Source: Fimbriimonas planktonicus
GTDB lineage: Bacteria; Armatimonadota; Fimbriimonadia; Fimbriimonadales; Fimbriimonadaceae
NCBI GenBank assembly: GCA_965234685.1
Contig: OZ248539.1
Span: 2,976,001-3,040,000, forward strand
Length of the DNA: 64,000 bases
Direction of reading: 5' to 3'
Shown: positions 8,555 through 16,686 of the stretch, one piece after another
Numbering within the stretch: position 1 is the first letter of the stretch
Layout: each line of letters starts with the position of its first letter
Made by a program: the position numbers and the translations under genes
The notes under the pieces: model-generated
What the model was told of the DNA's origin: nothing
Seen by the model: only the letters and a program-made list of their open reading frames with translations
Databases searched by the model: none

Positions 8555-8832
8555 GGGTTCGTTCTGAGGGGGCGAAAATTTATTTATAAATGCTCCCGCG
8601 TTGGGGGCGGGTGTAAATTAAATTTTCGCAGGCGGTTGGTTCACGTTATTTGAGGCGGCGAAACGGGCGGATGTCAACCTGGGATTTTGGGTTTTTCTGG
8701 TTTGTTTGCCTAAGGGTCAAGAGTATTGGAGGAGGCCGGTTTGGTGGATGAAGAGCCAGCGGTCGTCAGCCTTGCAGGCTCGGCCCTTCCGGTGGAATCT
8801 GGATTGGTTTTGTTTTTTACCCAGAGGGTGCT
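8555..8832 (+). repeat. Imperfect direct repeat, copy 1 (left flank of caspase/CHAT cluster)
   Basis: This stretch aligns by eye along its whole length with 20769-21056 in the same orientation. Both start near 'GGGTTCGTT', share a GC hairpin core, then 'AAACGGGCGGATGTCAA', then 'GGAGGAGGCCGGTTTGGTGG', and end near 'ACCCAGAGGGTG'. Copy 1 lacks 12 bases present in copy 2 and has further small differences. It contains the 3' untranslated part plus the last third of the NTF2-like gene that is intact at the other copy. It also holds an inverted repeat with perfect arms GCGAAAATTT (8572-8581) and AAATTTTCGC (8620-8629) around a CCCGC/GCGGG stem. Confidence 0.8.
8717..8832 (-). pseudogene. 3' fragment of an NTF2-like (SnoaL/DUF4440) gene
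   Basis: Read on the minus strand it encodes the C-terminal tail ending '..RWLFIHQTGLLQYS', nearly identical to the end of the intact gene at 20930-21370, with the same TGA. A 12-base in-frame deletion removes four codons, a frameshift follows, and similarity then stops. There is no start and no N-terminal two thirds, so it is a dead remnant. Confidence 0.75.
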
Positions 8833-8869
8833 GAGATCCGCGACCTCGGACTTGCCAAGATCGGTGAGC

Positions 8870-9643
8870 CTATGGGGCCAGTGCGGTGCCGAGGTCTACG
8901 AAGGGACGCTTGCCGTTGAGCTGGAACTGCACTAGTCGCACGCGGCGCTCCAGCGCGGCAAGCTCTGGGTCCGATTCCTGTGGTGGGAACAGAAGATACG
9001 ACCAGAGCCGCTGCTCGTCGGCGCGAGGCAGGAGCCGGAATGAGGCCTTCCGGCGAACTGCTCCGGACACGAATTCGACCGAAGCGAACTCGTCTCCAGC
9101 ATCTCGCAAGACCATGGCCGCGCGCCGCAACTCCGGCAGGACGATCAGGCGTTTGGACGGCACAGTGAACTCGGCCACGACCTCATCTCGGGAATTACGC
9201 AAGACAACGCGGACAAGACCGCCGGGGAGCGCTTCTGGGAGACGAACCGTTAGGAGTGATGCCGGAACCAGCGAGGACGCATTTGGATAGGGGGCGCCCT
9301 TGTCTCGGGCTGCCTTATCGAGGATCGGTCGGAGCTGCGCAAGCTTGCGATCCCGCTCGGTCAGCCGCCGCCGAACGGGCACTTCGCTCCCAATTGGCAA
9401 TGGCTCCCGAGATTCATCCCGGTGCAAAATGAAGGCCGTCCCTTGCAGGAGTTTCACAATATCGCCGGTGCGAACGCCCGCGGTGCTCCCAGCCGGCAGC
9501 CGAAGCGGCTTGCCAGCCTCGGGGTCCTTCAACAGGGCGACGCCTTTAGAAACGATCAACACTCCGGCGGAAAGGCGTCCCGGCGTTTTTTGGGTTGCGC
9601 TTCCTCCGATCACAAGCAAGCTAAACAAAGCAATGAATTTCAT
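8870..9643 (-). CDS. Secreted protein of unknown function in the CHASE2/caspase operon
   Basis: A 257-residue protein with signal peptide MKFIALFSLLVIGGSA. The first 90 residues ('GVLIVSKGVALLKD..', 'RTGDIVKLLQGTAFIL') vaguely recall FecR-like or SH3-like barrel segments that monitor envelope signals. The remainder alternates strands ('LLTVRLPEALPGGLVRVVLRN', 'EFTVPSKRLIVLPELRR') and has a charged C-terminal region. No enzyme motif is visible. Its ATG overlaps the stop of the CHASE2 gene (ATGA), so it is translationally coupled to it, and it probably works with the CHASE2 protein in the envelope. I do not recognise the family. Confidence 0.7.
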   Translation of the reverse strand: MKFIALFSLLVIGGSATQKTPGRLSAGVLIVSKGVALLKDPEAGKPLRLPAGSTAGVRTGDIVKLLQGTAFILHRDESREPLPIGSEVPVRRRLTERDRKLAQLRPILDKAARDKGAPYPNASSLVPASLLTVRLPEALPGGLVRVVLRNSRDEVVAEFTVPSKRLIVLPELRRAAMVLRDAGDEFASVEFVSGAVRRKASFRLLPRADEQRLWSYLLFPPQESDPELAALERRVRLVQFQLNGKRPFVDLGTALAP

Positions 9644-11481
9644 TTTCGTGCGCCTCGGAATATTCGTTTCAAATCAGAGAAAAGTTTAGGAGTGTGGTGC
9701 AGGCCATGTTCGATGCGGGGCTCCACGACGAGCACCACGAAGAGGGACACGAAAGCGCCAGTCCATAACACGCCGTATGCCCGAGCGAGCCCCCACGCTA
9801 GAGCAAGAATCGAGAACAGGGAGAGCAGGGTGGCAAACCCTGCCGCGCGCTGTTCAATCTCTTCCCCACGACCGGTCATGAAGCGCCACCGGACGGCCGA
9901 AACTAGGAAGAGCACGAGGCAACCACTTATGAAGCCGGAAACCTTGTTCCCGATCTCAGTGAAATCATAAATTGGACTCCGCAAAAGGGTGTCGACGGCC
10001 AGCGCGTGGAGAATGACGCCGGGCACGGGACGGTACACCAGAGGTTGGCGCATGAGGTCCCCTTCGGTGGTAGTCGAGCCCAGAACGACGAGTTTATCTT
10101 CCAGCAGACGGCGTGCGTTCTCTGGATTCTTGAGCTCGCCGCTGGGCAACACCGTGACTCGATTTTTCATCAAGTCGTCGACATTGGCGTAATTCAGCAG
10201 ATACGTGTCTGCCTCAATGCCGTTCAGTACTTCGGCCATTTCTTGCGGAAGGCCCTTCACGATTTCGGTAAACGGACGATGCGTCTCGGAGCGCTCAAAA
10301 AAGAAGCTGAAAAGCGGACTGCTCGGAGACGGAGTACGCCGTTCTCGGTAAACCTCTGCCAGTTTTTCGGCCAGGCTCGGCAGAACCGTTTCACCACGGT
10401 GAAGCGACCCGAGCATTTCGGTTTGGCCCATGATGAACCCCGGGGGCCGAAGGAGATGAACGGCCATAGGGATCGCCTCCTGACTTCCGAGGAGCTCCTC
10501 GGCACCGGGATCGGGCAAGGTAGTGCCCAAGAAGACTGGCGAGGCCGTTTTCGTTGAATCAATGGATCGCCCAAGTATCGAGCTGGCATCGATGCGATAC
10601 CCATTGGTGCGCCGACGAATATCATCGTCGTTCGGCCCGAAGTCAAAGTCCACGGCAATCGCAAGCGGCTTTTGCACAAGTACCTTGCCGACAACTTCGT
10701 CCAATTTTTCGAGATTGGTATAGATCTCGTTTTTATAGTTGAGTTGCTCGCCGATATCGACGACGACAACGGGAGACTCATCCGACGCGGCGCGCAGTGC
10801 ACCAACCATCTGCTCGTAGGCGATTTGATCCCCCCAGTGACCCACGGGGGTTTGCTCGATGAGCGGCTCGATGAGCCAAGCGGCGATCAAGGCAACGATG
10901 ACCCCCCAAAAAAGATCTTGTCGAATTCGGCGAATCCGGCCAGCGACCGTCGGAATCGGTGCCAATTCGTGCGCTGGTTTCTGCTTGCGGAGAAGGAGCT
11001 TCCTTGCCTGATGCCAGGTGCGGTCCATTTTCGACTCCCAATCGTTTAGGCGTAACGCCTTATCGTCGGACGGGGTCCAGACTTTTTCGGCTTGTAGTGC
11101 GGCCGCCGCAGCCTCGCTTAGGCACAATTCACCAGCCTTGACATTCGGTACGGCGGGCTCGGGCAACTCGGCCAGCTCGCGCAATTCTAGGTAGTCAAGG
11201 ACGATGTACTGATCGTGCCCCTGGGTGAATAGAGCCTGGGCCAGTGCGTTAGCGGAGTCAATCGCCACCTTGCCGTCGGGACCAAAAACGAAGTAGTAGC
11301 CTAGGTCGTCGATCTGGGGCCGTGGCAGCGGGATGCTCGTTTTTGGGCAACTCTCGATTTGCCGCCACGGCTCGTCGGGTTTGCCTCCCGCCATCGCCCC
11401 CGGGAGCATCCGAACAAACGCGATGTAGGTGCGTTCGCCCGGAGATTTCACGGGCGGGGTTTCTACGTCGTGCATGGGCAT
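9640..11481 (-). CDS. CHASE2-domain membrane sensor protein
   Basis: A 613-residue protein. Residues 1-185 are soluble with no recognised domain ('YYFVFGPDGKVAIDSANALAQ'). A transmembrane helix follows at about 190-208 (FWGVIVALIAAWLI). The extracytoplasmic CHASE2 domain spans about 215-505, with typical 'VVVVDIGEQ', 'LAIAVDFDF', 'KLVVLGSTTTEGDL' and 'PGVILHALAVDTLL' segments. Three closely spaced C-terminal helices lie at about 515-605. CHASE2 is a sensory domain usually fused to kinases, cyclases or CHAT modules. Here no output domain follows, so the partner proteins encoded next to it may provide output. A GGAG Shine-Dalgarno lies at -11 to -8. It is 35 bases downstream of the caspase gene, in one operon. 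Confidence 0.85.
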   Translation of the reverse strand: MPMHDVETPPVKSPGERTYIAFVRMLPGAMAGGKPDEPWRQIESCPKTSIPLPRPQIDDLGYYFVFGPDGKVAIDSANALAQALFTQGHDQYIVLDYLELRELAELPEPAVPNVKAGELCLSEAAAAALQAEKVWTPSDDKALRLNDWESKMDRTWHQARKLLLRKQKPAHELAPIPTVAGRIRRIRQDLFWGVIVALIAAWLIEPLIEQTPVGHWGDQIAYEQMVGALRAASDESPVVVVDIGEQLNYKNEIYTNLEKLDEVVGKVLVQKPLAIAVDFDFGPNDDDIRRRTNGYRIDASSILGRSIDSTKTASPVFLGTTLPDPGAEELLGSQEAIPMAVHLLRPPGFIMGQTEMLGSLHRGETVLPSLAEKLAEVYRERRTPSPSSPLFSFFFERSETHRPFTEIVKGLPQEMAEVLNGIEADTYLLNYANVDDLMKNRVTVLPSGELKNPENARRLLEDKLVVLGSTTTEGDLMRQPLVYRPVPGVILHALAVDTLLRSPIYDFTEIGNKVSGFISGCLVLFLVSAVRWRFMTGRGEEIEQRAAGFATLLSLFSILALAWGLARAYGVLWTGAFVSLFVVLVVEPRIEHGLHHTPKLFSDLKRIFRGARK

Positions 11482-11516
11482 CTACTTCTCCGGGGTCCAG
11501 CTATTCTACAGTCGCT

Positions 11517-13562
11517 TTATCGATCTGGGATGTTAACGGTGATCGACACGACGCCGAACTCGGACGGCGCTCCGGCCTTTGTTCCGGTCCGTTCGATTGG
11601 CAGGCCCTCCTTGAACGAATCAAGCAGGTCGGCGAGTCGGCTGTCCCCACGCGTTCCACTTTTGGAGCCACTCCGTGCGCTCGTGAGAAACGGCGCTAAG
11701 GAGACATTAGTGCGGGTGGCAAAGATCTTGAACGTTTCACGACCCGGGCCATCGATTGGATCTTGACCCCAGGGAATGATCTCTGAAACTGTATTCGACC
11801 GGACGAGGCCGTCCGTCCCTAAGTAGCGCCATTCGCCATCGGGCGGGAGCCGGCGGCCCTCGGGATTCGTCGCAAGTCCACCTTCCGGCCAAATGCACTT
11901 GACTTCCTTTCGTGGCAATAAGTCGAGGACGCTGATATACGGAGCCTCTTGAAGGGCAAGTTCAGGATTCCGCATCGGGATTCCGTTGGCGGGAACGGCG
12001 CGCAAACGAATGGCAAATCGGTCAGTCGCTAATAGCGACTCCATAGGACGTGGCGGCAAAATGGCTTCGGTTACTTCGCCCTCTTTAGCTTCCTTGAACC
12101 GGACGGGGACCATCTCGGCTTCGACTTTGACGTATGGAGACGGGGTCTCAAGGCGCTGTAGCGAGCGATGGCGAGCGGCGTCGCGAATCAGGTCAAGGAG
12201 CGACTCGACTCGGCGAGGGTCGTTGCTGGCGACCTCCGCGAAAGCTTCACTCTTGCCGGCATCGAAGAGTCGCCAGGTTCCCGGCGACGAATCGTAATCG
12301 TCGGGGGTGGACTTCTTGGCTCCGGGAGGGACGATCACGACGTCAGCTGCGGCGTCCTCCCTGCGCACCAGCGGCAGCTTGGCGAGCTCCGAGATCGGCT
12401 CGGTGACGCGCGAAAGATCGAGGCGCAAGAAGGCATCGGGAAGCCCATCAACGATCTGGGCCGGAGCCCCGCTCAGTGCCGAAGGTGCGACAGCTTCTCG
12501 CAGTTTGACTTCGCTTTCGAATGCATCCGACTTGGTGACGACGGCAGTTGCGATCGGTTTCACCCCGCCAAACTTCCGGGTTCCGATTGGGTAAATCCCG
12601 ATGACGTGGTTCGCCTCGATGCCCACGGCGCGTCCGCCATCAATTTTCCAACCGCTCCCCTTGGGGAGCATGGTGAAGTACGGCTCGATGGCTTCCATCT
12701 TTCGCCCAAACACTTCGCGGTCCGAGGCGGGACCGGCAAGGATCGGTTCTTGTGGGATGGGCTGGTCGAGGGTTTCCATTTCAGCGCGCATGGCGGCGAA
12801 CAGTTGTCGATACGAAAAGGCGGATGCGCCAGCCGCTTGCCGCTCCTGTTGGCGGCGAAGGGCGCGGCAAAGGGCGACCGTGAGGTTGCCGCCTTCTGGG
12901 CGATTTTCGTAGGCCGAGCGATCCGACCGAGCGGCGGCGATGACAACGCTGCCTCCAAATTCGTAGCCCGTGTCCACGCCGCGGGTCGCGGGCACGGGAC
13001 GAGCCTTCGCGCCGGGGTTTTCGATCCACTTGGCGACGACCTCGCCTTTGCCTCGCGCCACCGAGCCGGCGTGGCAGGTGTCGAAAATAAGGGTCACGTT
13101 CTCGACGCCGCTCTTCGACAGGTTGGTGATTTGTTCGTTATAAAAGCGGCTGGTAATCACGCTGGTCTCATCGATTGAGCCATCGGTGCGCACCTGGAAG
13201 TCGATCGGTACGGTCGCGCCGCGCACGCCGGCGGCGTAGCTTGGATCGGGCACGAGCGTTCCATGGCCGCTAACGAAGTAGACAAGGGTGTCGCCGGGTT
13301 TTGCGTCCTTGACGAGCCAGTCTCGGAATTCGCCCTCGATCTTGGCCTTTGTCGCTTCCTTGCCAAGGACGAAGTGGAAGTTTTCGTCCTTAAGGTTATA
13401 GGCACTCTTAAGCCGCGCCGCCAGGTTCCGGGCGTCGCTTTCGCCGTTCAAATTCGGGAAGGCAGAACCATTGGCGGCGTACGGTCCCATCCCGACAAGG
13501 AGCACCCGAAAGGTCGGCGGGGCCTGGATCGCGAGCATGGCAACGGCAGCAAGGAGCGTCAT
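11517..13562 (-). CDS. Secreted caspase-family (C14) peptidase with DUF4384-like C-terminus
   Basis: A 681-residue protein with a short signal peptide (MTLLAAVAMLAIQA). The caspase/metacaspase domain covers about residues 18-240. The catalytic His is H100 in 'YFVSGHGT', preceded by 'GDTLV', and the catalytic Cys is C163 in 'LIFDTCHAGS'. Both residues of the dyad are intact. The C-terminal part (about 500-640: 'YISVLDLLPRKEVKCIWPEGG' and 'GRETFKIFATRTNVSL') matches the DUF4384 pattern often attached to bacterial caspases. Secretion signals on caspases are unusual for defence proteases and point to an envelope role. It is first in the caspase-CHASE2-unknown operon. TACCAT at -13 to -8 suggests a leaderless promoter. 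Confidence 0.87.
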   Translation of the reverse strand: MTLLAAVAMLAIQAPPTFRVLLVGMGPYAANGSAFPNLNGESDARNLAARLKSAYNLKDENFHFVLGKEATKAKIEGEFRDWLVKDAKPGDTLVYFVSGHGTLVPDPSYAAGVRGATVPIDFQVRTDGSIDETSVITSRFYNEQITNLSKSGVENVTLIFDTCHAGSVARGKGEVVAKWIENPGAKARPVPATRGVDTGYEFGGSVVIAAARSDRSAYENRPEGGNLTVALCRALRRQQERQAAGASAFSYRQLFAAMRAEMETLDQPIPQEPILAGPASDREVFGRKMEAIEPYFTMLPKGSGWKIDGGRAVGIEANHVIGIYPIGTRKFGGVKPIATAVVTKSDAFESEVKLREAVAPSALSGAPAQIVDGLPDAFLRLDLSRVTEPISELAKLPLVRREDAAADVVIVPPGAKKSTPDDYDSSPGTWRLFDAGKSEAFAEVASNDPRRVESLLDLIRDAARHRSLQRLETPSPYVKVEAEMVPVRFKEAKEGEVTEAILPPRPMESLLATDRFAIRLRAVPANGIPMRNPELALQEAPYISVLDLLPRKEVKCIWPEGGLATNPEGRRLPPDGEWRYLGTDGLVRSNTVSEIIPWGQDPIDGPGRETFKIFATRTNVSLAPFLTSARSGSKSGTRGDSRLADLLDSFKEGLPIERTGTKAGAPSEFGVVSITVNIPDR

Positions 13563-13650
13563 CTTTGCAATGGTACGTCGATGGCTATGAGTCGGTTGCA
13601 GAGTTAGTTTTCTGTTGGTGGTTTGACCGGGGCAGGCTTATACTAGGACT
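13563..13650. promoter_or_regulatory. Divergent promoter of caspase operon and TPR-CHAT gene
   Basis: Only 88 bases separate the two start codons. TATACT at 13639-13644 lies exactly at -12 to -7 of the TPR-CHAT ATG. TACCAT lies at -13 to -8 of the caspase ATG on the other strand. Both look like leaderless promoters, and the arrangement suggests shared control. Confidence 0.55.
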
Positions 13651-16600
13651 ATGAGATTGCATCTGGCGGCCGCTGTGTTCCTCGGGCTTGCGATATTTTC
13701 TGCGCAGGTTGCGGCGCAGACAGTAAAGCCCGCGCCTAAGCCGACGCCGGAGGTGCAGAGGCTGCTAGATGAGGGTGCTGCGGTCACCAAAACATGGGCA
13801 CAAGGACTTCCCATTTTCGAGCAGGCGCTGACTATTGCGCAAGCAAGCCGCGACCGGGTGGGAGAAGGGCAGGCCCTGGCTTGGATCGGACGGTGCTATC
13901 AGAACCTAGAGCAGCCAGCGAGGGCCCTAGATTACTACAAGCGCGCGCTCCCAATCCAAAGGGAGGTAGCGGATCAGCGCGGCACCGCGACTACCCTCAA
14001 CAATGCGGGCAGTATGCTAAAGCGATCTGGCGATCCGGAAGAAGCGCGTCGCTACTATGGTCAAGCGCTCCTACTCTTTCGTGAGATGGGCGACCGGCGC
14101 GCCGAAGCAACTACTCTTAGTAACCTCGGCGGTGTCCACGCTGACCTTAACCAATCGGATACGGCGTTAGAGTTTTACAATCAGGCGCTACTAATCTGGA
14201 AAGCATTAGGGGATCGGCTCGGTCAAGCAGTGGCTCAAGAAAATCTGGCTGTACTGTATAGTGGATTGGAGCAACCGGCGAAGGCGTTGGAGTGCCACAA
14301 GCTTGCACTTCCGGTTTTTCGAGAGCTTCGGGATCGTCAGAGAGAGGCGACGACCCTTAACAACATCGGTGCCATCTACGACAACCTTCACCGGCTAGAC
14401 CTCGCGCGAGCGTTCTATGAGCAGGCGCTGTCCATTGAGAGAGTGTTAGGGGACCGCGGTGCTCAGGCTAAGTCCCTCAGTAACCTTGGTAATACGTACC
14501 TTGGCCTTGACCAATCAACAAAGGCGCTGAATTGCTTTAAGCAGGCGTTGTCGATACAGAGCGCGATTGACGACCCTCGAGGTAAGGCCACGACCCTTAA
14601 CAACATTGGCCTCTTGTATGCCGGGCTCGGGCAGCCGGAGAAGGCGCTCGTGTATTACCAACAGGCGCTCCCGATTCATAAGGCGGTGAGAAACACGGCT
14701 GGCGAAGCGGCCACGTTGAACAATATTGGTGCAGCGTACGGTGACCTTAGAAATCCCACGAAGGCGCTTGAGTATTACGAACAGCTGCTTACCATTCTGA
14801 GACAATTACAGAGCCGGCGGGCAGAGGCGACGATCTTAAACAACATCGGCTTCATCTTGGTTGCAAATCGTCAAACAGCTAGTGGGTTGACTTACTTGGA
14901 GCGCGCACTATCGATCTTCATAATACTAGAGGATCTTGCCGGGCAAGCGACGACATTGAACAATATCGGCGAGAGCTACCGGCAGCTCGGCGCGCCAGCG
15001 AATGCAATCGAGCACTTTGTGCGATCGCTACCGATTAGACGTGAAGCCGGGGACCGAGTGGGAGAAGCGGTTACCCTATCGAATGCGTCTCTCACCGTAT
15101 GGTCAACCGAACCACGAGCTGCAGCGTATTTCGCTAAGCAGTCCGTGAACAACTTGCAGACTGTTCGGTTTGGCGCGAAAGGTCTGAATGGCGATCTAAG
15201 GGGGAGGCTGTCCCGTAAGAATGAAGGAGTCTTTCGCTTCCTTGCACCGCTATTGCTGGAGCAGAGCCGGCAAGCCGAAGCGCTTCAAGCAATGGACCTG
15301 CTGAAGGCGCAGGAGAGGGCGGAAGCCGACCGAGCTGCTTGGAGCGGGAACATGCCGCTTACGCCGAAAGAGGCAGAGTGGGACGCGCAAATTCAGACAG
15401 CGGGCAAACCACTCGCTGACGCGGGGGCGCGACAGCAGGCGTTGCGGCTGCGCAATGATCTTGCTGCGGCCAAGGCGATTGAACCAGAGCTAGAAAGGTT
15501 GCGCACCGCTTACTCCGGAACCATTCGCCGCGTGATGGAAGATTCCAAAAAGGGCGGCGGCAAGTTGGAATCCACCCCCGCCTTCGAGCGCATCAAGCGG
15601 GTCACGCCCAAGGGAACGGCGGCCGTTTATGCGCTCTACCGAGAGGACGTTCTACACCTCCTCGTTGCGACCAATGGCAGCCTGCGTCCTTTCAAGACCT
15701 CAGTTAAGGACCTTGGCAAGCGGGTTACGACTTTCCGACAAGTGCTGGAAGATCCTACGCGGGATCCGCGACCTTCTGGGTTGGCGATCTATAAAGTCCT
15801 TGCTGCGCCTATCGAGGCGCATCTTAAGGCGCAGGGAGTCAAGACCGTGCTCTGGTCGCTCGATGGCGCTCTGCGTTTGATCCCGGTGGGTGCGCTTTGG
15901 GACGGTGAGAAGTTCCTCGTCGAGCGCCGGGTTCACGCCTACTTCCCGGGGTCGGACGCGTTGCGGCCCGACGACAAGCGAACCGGTTACCGCGTACTGG
16001 CTTGCGGCGCTTCCAAGGCCGCTCCGGGCTACGCGGCGCTGCCGGGAGTCGATGCCGAACTCAATGCCATCGCTGCCGCTTTCCCCGGCAAGCCTCTTCG
16101 CAATGGCGAATTCACCCGCAAGGCGCTTGAAGAGGGTCTGCGAGCGAAACCCACGGTCCTGCACCTTGCCAGCCACTTTTCTCTGCGGCCAGGACCGCCG
16201 GAGAACTCGCAGTTGCTCCTTGGCGACGGCACGAAGATGTCGCTCCAGGAGCTGGAATCGCTTCCCAACTCGCTGTTTGCATCTCTTCGCCTAGTCGTGC
16301 TTTCTGCTTGCGAGACCGCCCCGGGAGCAGAAGACTCGGACGGTTATGCCGCCGAAGGGATGGCAGAGCGACTGCTGCGCAAAGGGGTCGGAGCGGTCGC
16401 AGCGAGCCTTTGGCCAGTAGCGGACCAACCGACGGCCGAGCTGATGCGCCGAATGTACGCAAAGCTCGCGGCCAACCCGAAGACTTCTCCACTGGCCGCT
16501 CTTCGCAGCGTTCAGCTGGAGTTTTTGAGCGGTCGCCGAATCGTCAGTGTTCCCGCGGGAGTTAGACGGTCGGACACCAAGGCAAAGAGAGCAGCTTCCG

Positions 16601-16686
16601 CTGCTCCCAAATGGCCCACCGGACTTCCCCGCTACGCTCACCCCTACTATTGGGCGCCGTTTGTGCTCACGGGGAATTCGCGTTAA
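13651..16686 (+). CDS. Secreted TPR-CHAT protease
   Basis: A 1011-residue protein with signal peptide (residues 1-23, cleavage near AQVAAQ). Residues about 45-510 form some eleven 40-residue TPR units of the kinesin-light-chain/TPR_12 style ('ATTLNNIGAIYDNL..ALSIERVLGD'). A helical linker follows (about 520-640), then the caspase-like CHAT domain to the end. The CHAT dyad is intact: H842 in 'LHLASHF' and C887 in 'LSACETA', followed by 'GAVAASLWPVAD'. Known CHAT proteases (separase relatives, Craspase TPR-CHAT) are cytoplasmic and act on protein partners recognised by the TPRs. Here export implies extracytoplasmic targets, which is inferred. It is divergent from the caspase operon and overlaps the WD40-caspase tail-to-tail by four bases. 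Confidence 0.9.
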   Translation: MRLHLAAAVFLGLAIFSAQVAAQTVKPAPKPTPEVQRLLDEGAAVTKTWAQGLPIFEQALTIAQASRDRVGEGQALAWIGRCYQNLEQPARALDYYKRALPIQREVADQRGTATTLNNAGSMLKRSGDPEEARRYYGQALLLFREMGDRRAEATTLSNLGGVHADLNQSDTALEFYNQALLIWKALGDRLGQAVAQENLAVLYSGLEQPAKALECHKLALPVFRELRDRQREATTLNNIGAIYDNLHRLDLARAFYEQALSIERVLGDRGAQAKSLSNLGNTYLGLDQSTKALNCFKQALSIQSAIDDPRGKATTLNNIGLLYAGLGQPEKALVYYQQALPIHKAVRNTAGEAATLNNIGAAYGDLRNPTKALEYYEQLLTILRQLQSRRAEATILNNIGFILVANRQTASGLTYLERALSIFIILEDLAGQATTLNNIGESYRQLGAPANAIEHFVRSLPIRREAGDRVGEAVTLSNASLTVWSTEPRAAAYFAKQSVNNLQTVRFGAKGLNGDLRGRLSRKNEGVFRFLAPLLLEQSRQAEALQAMDLLKAQERAEADRAAWSGNMPLTPKEAEWDAQIQTAGKPLADAGARQQALRLRNDLAAAKAIEPELERLRTAYSGTIRRVMEDSKKGGGKLESTPAFERIKRVTPKGTAAVYALYREDVLHLLVATNGSLRPFKTSVKDLGKRVTTFRQVLEDPTRDPRPSGLAIYKVLAAPIEAHLKAQGVKTVLWSLDGALRLIPVGALWDGEKFLVERRVHAYFPGSDALRPDDKRTGYRVLACGASKAAPGYAALPGVDAELNAIAAAFPGKPLRNGEFTRKALEEGLRAKPTVLHLASHFSLRPGPPENSQLLLGDGTKMSLQELESLPNSLFASLRLVVLSACETAPGAEDSDGYAAEGMAERLLRKGVGAVAASLWPVADQPTAELMRRMYAKLAANPKTSPLAALRSVQLEFLSGRRIVSVPAGVRRSDTKAKRAASAAPKWPTGLPRYAHPYYWAPFVLTGNSR

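Noticed and set aside
12168..13178. Long plus-strand open frame opposite the secreted caspase gene
   Set aside because: It lies wholly inside a gene with intact caspase motifs on the other strand. Its translation shows no family pattern and it has no promoter-like start.
13623..13644. Classical -35/-10 promoter for TPR-CHAT (TTGACC and TATACT)
   Set aside because: The spacing is only about ten bases, too short for a normal sigma-70 promoter. TATACT alone fits the leaderless pattern better.
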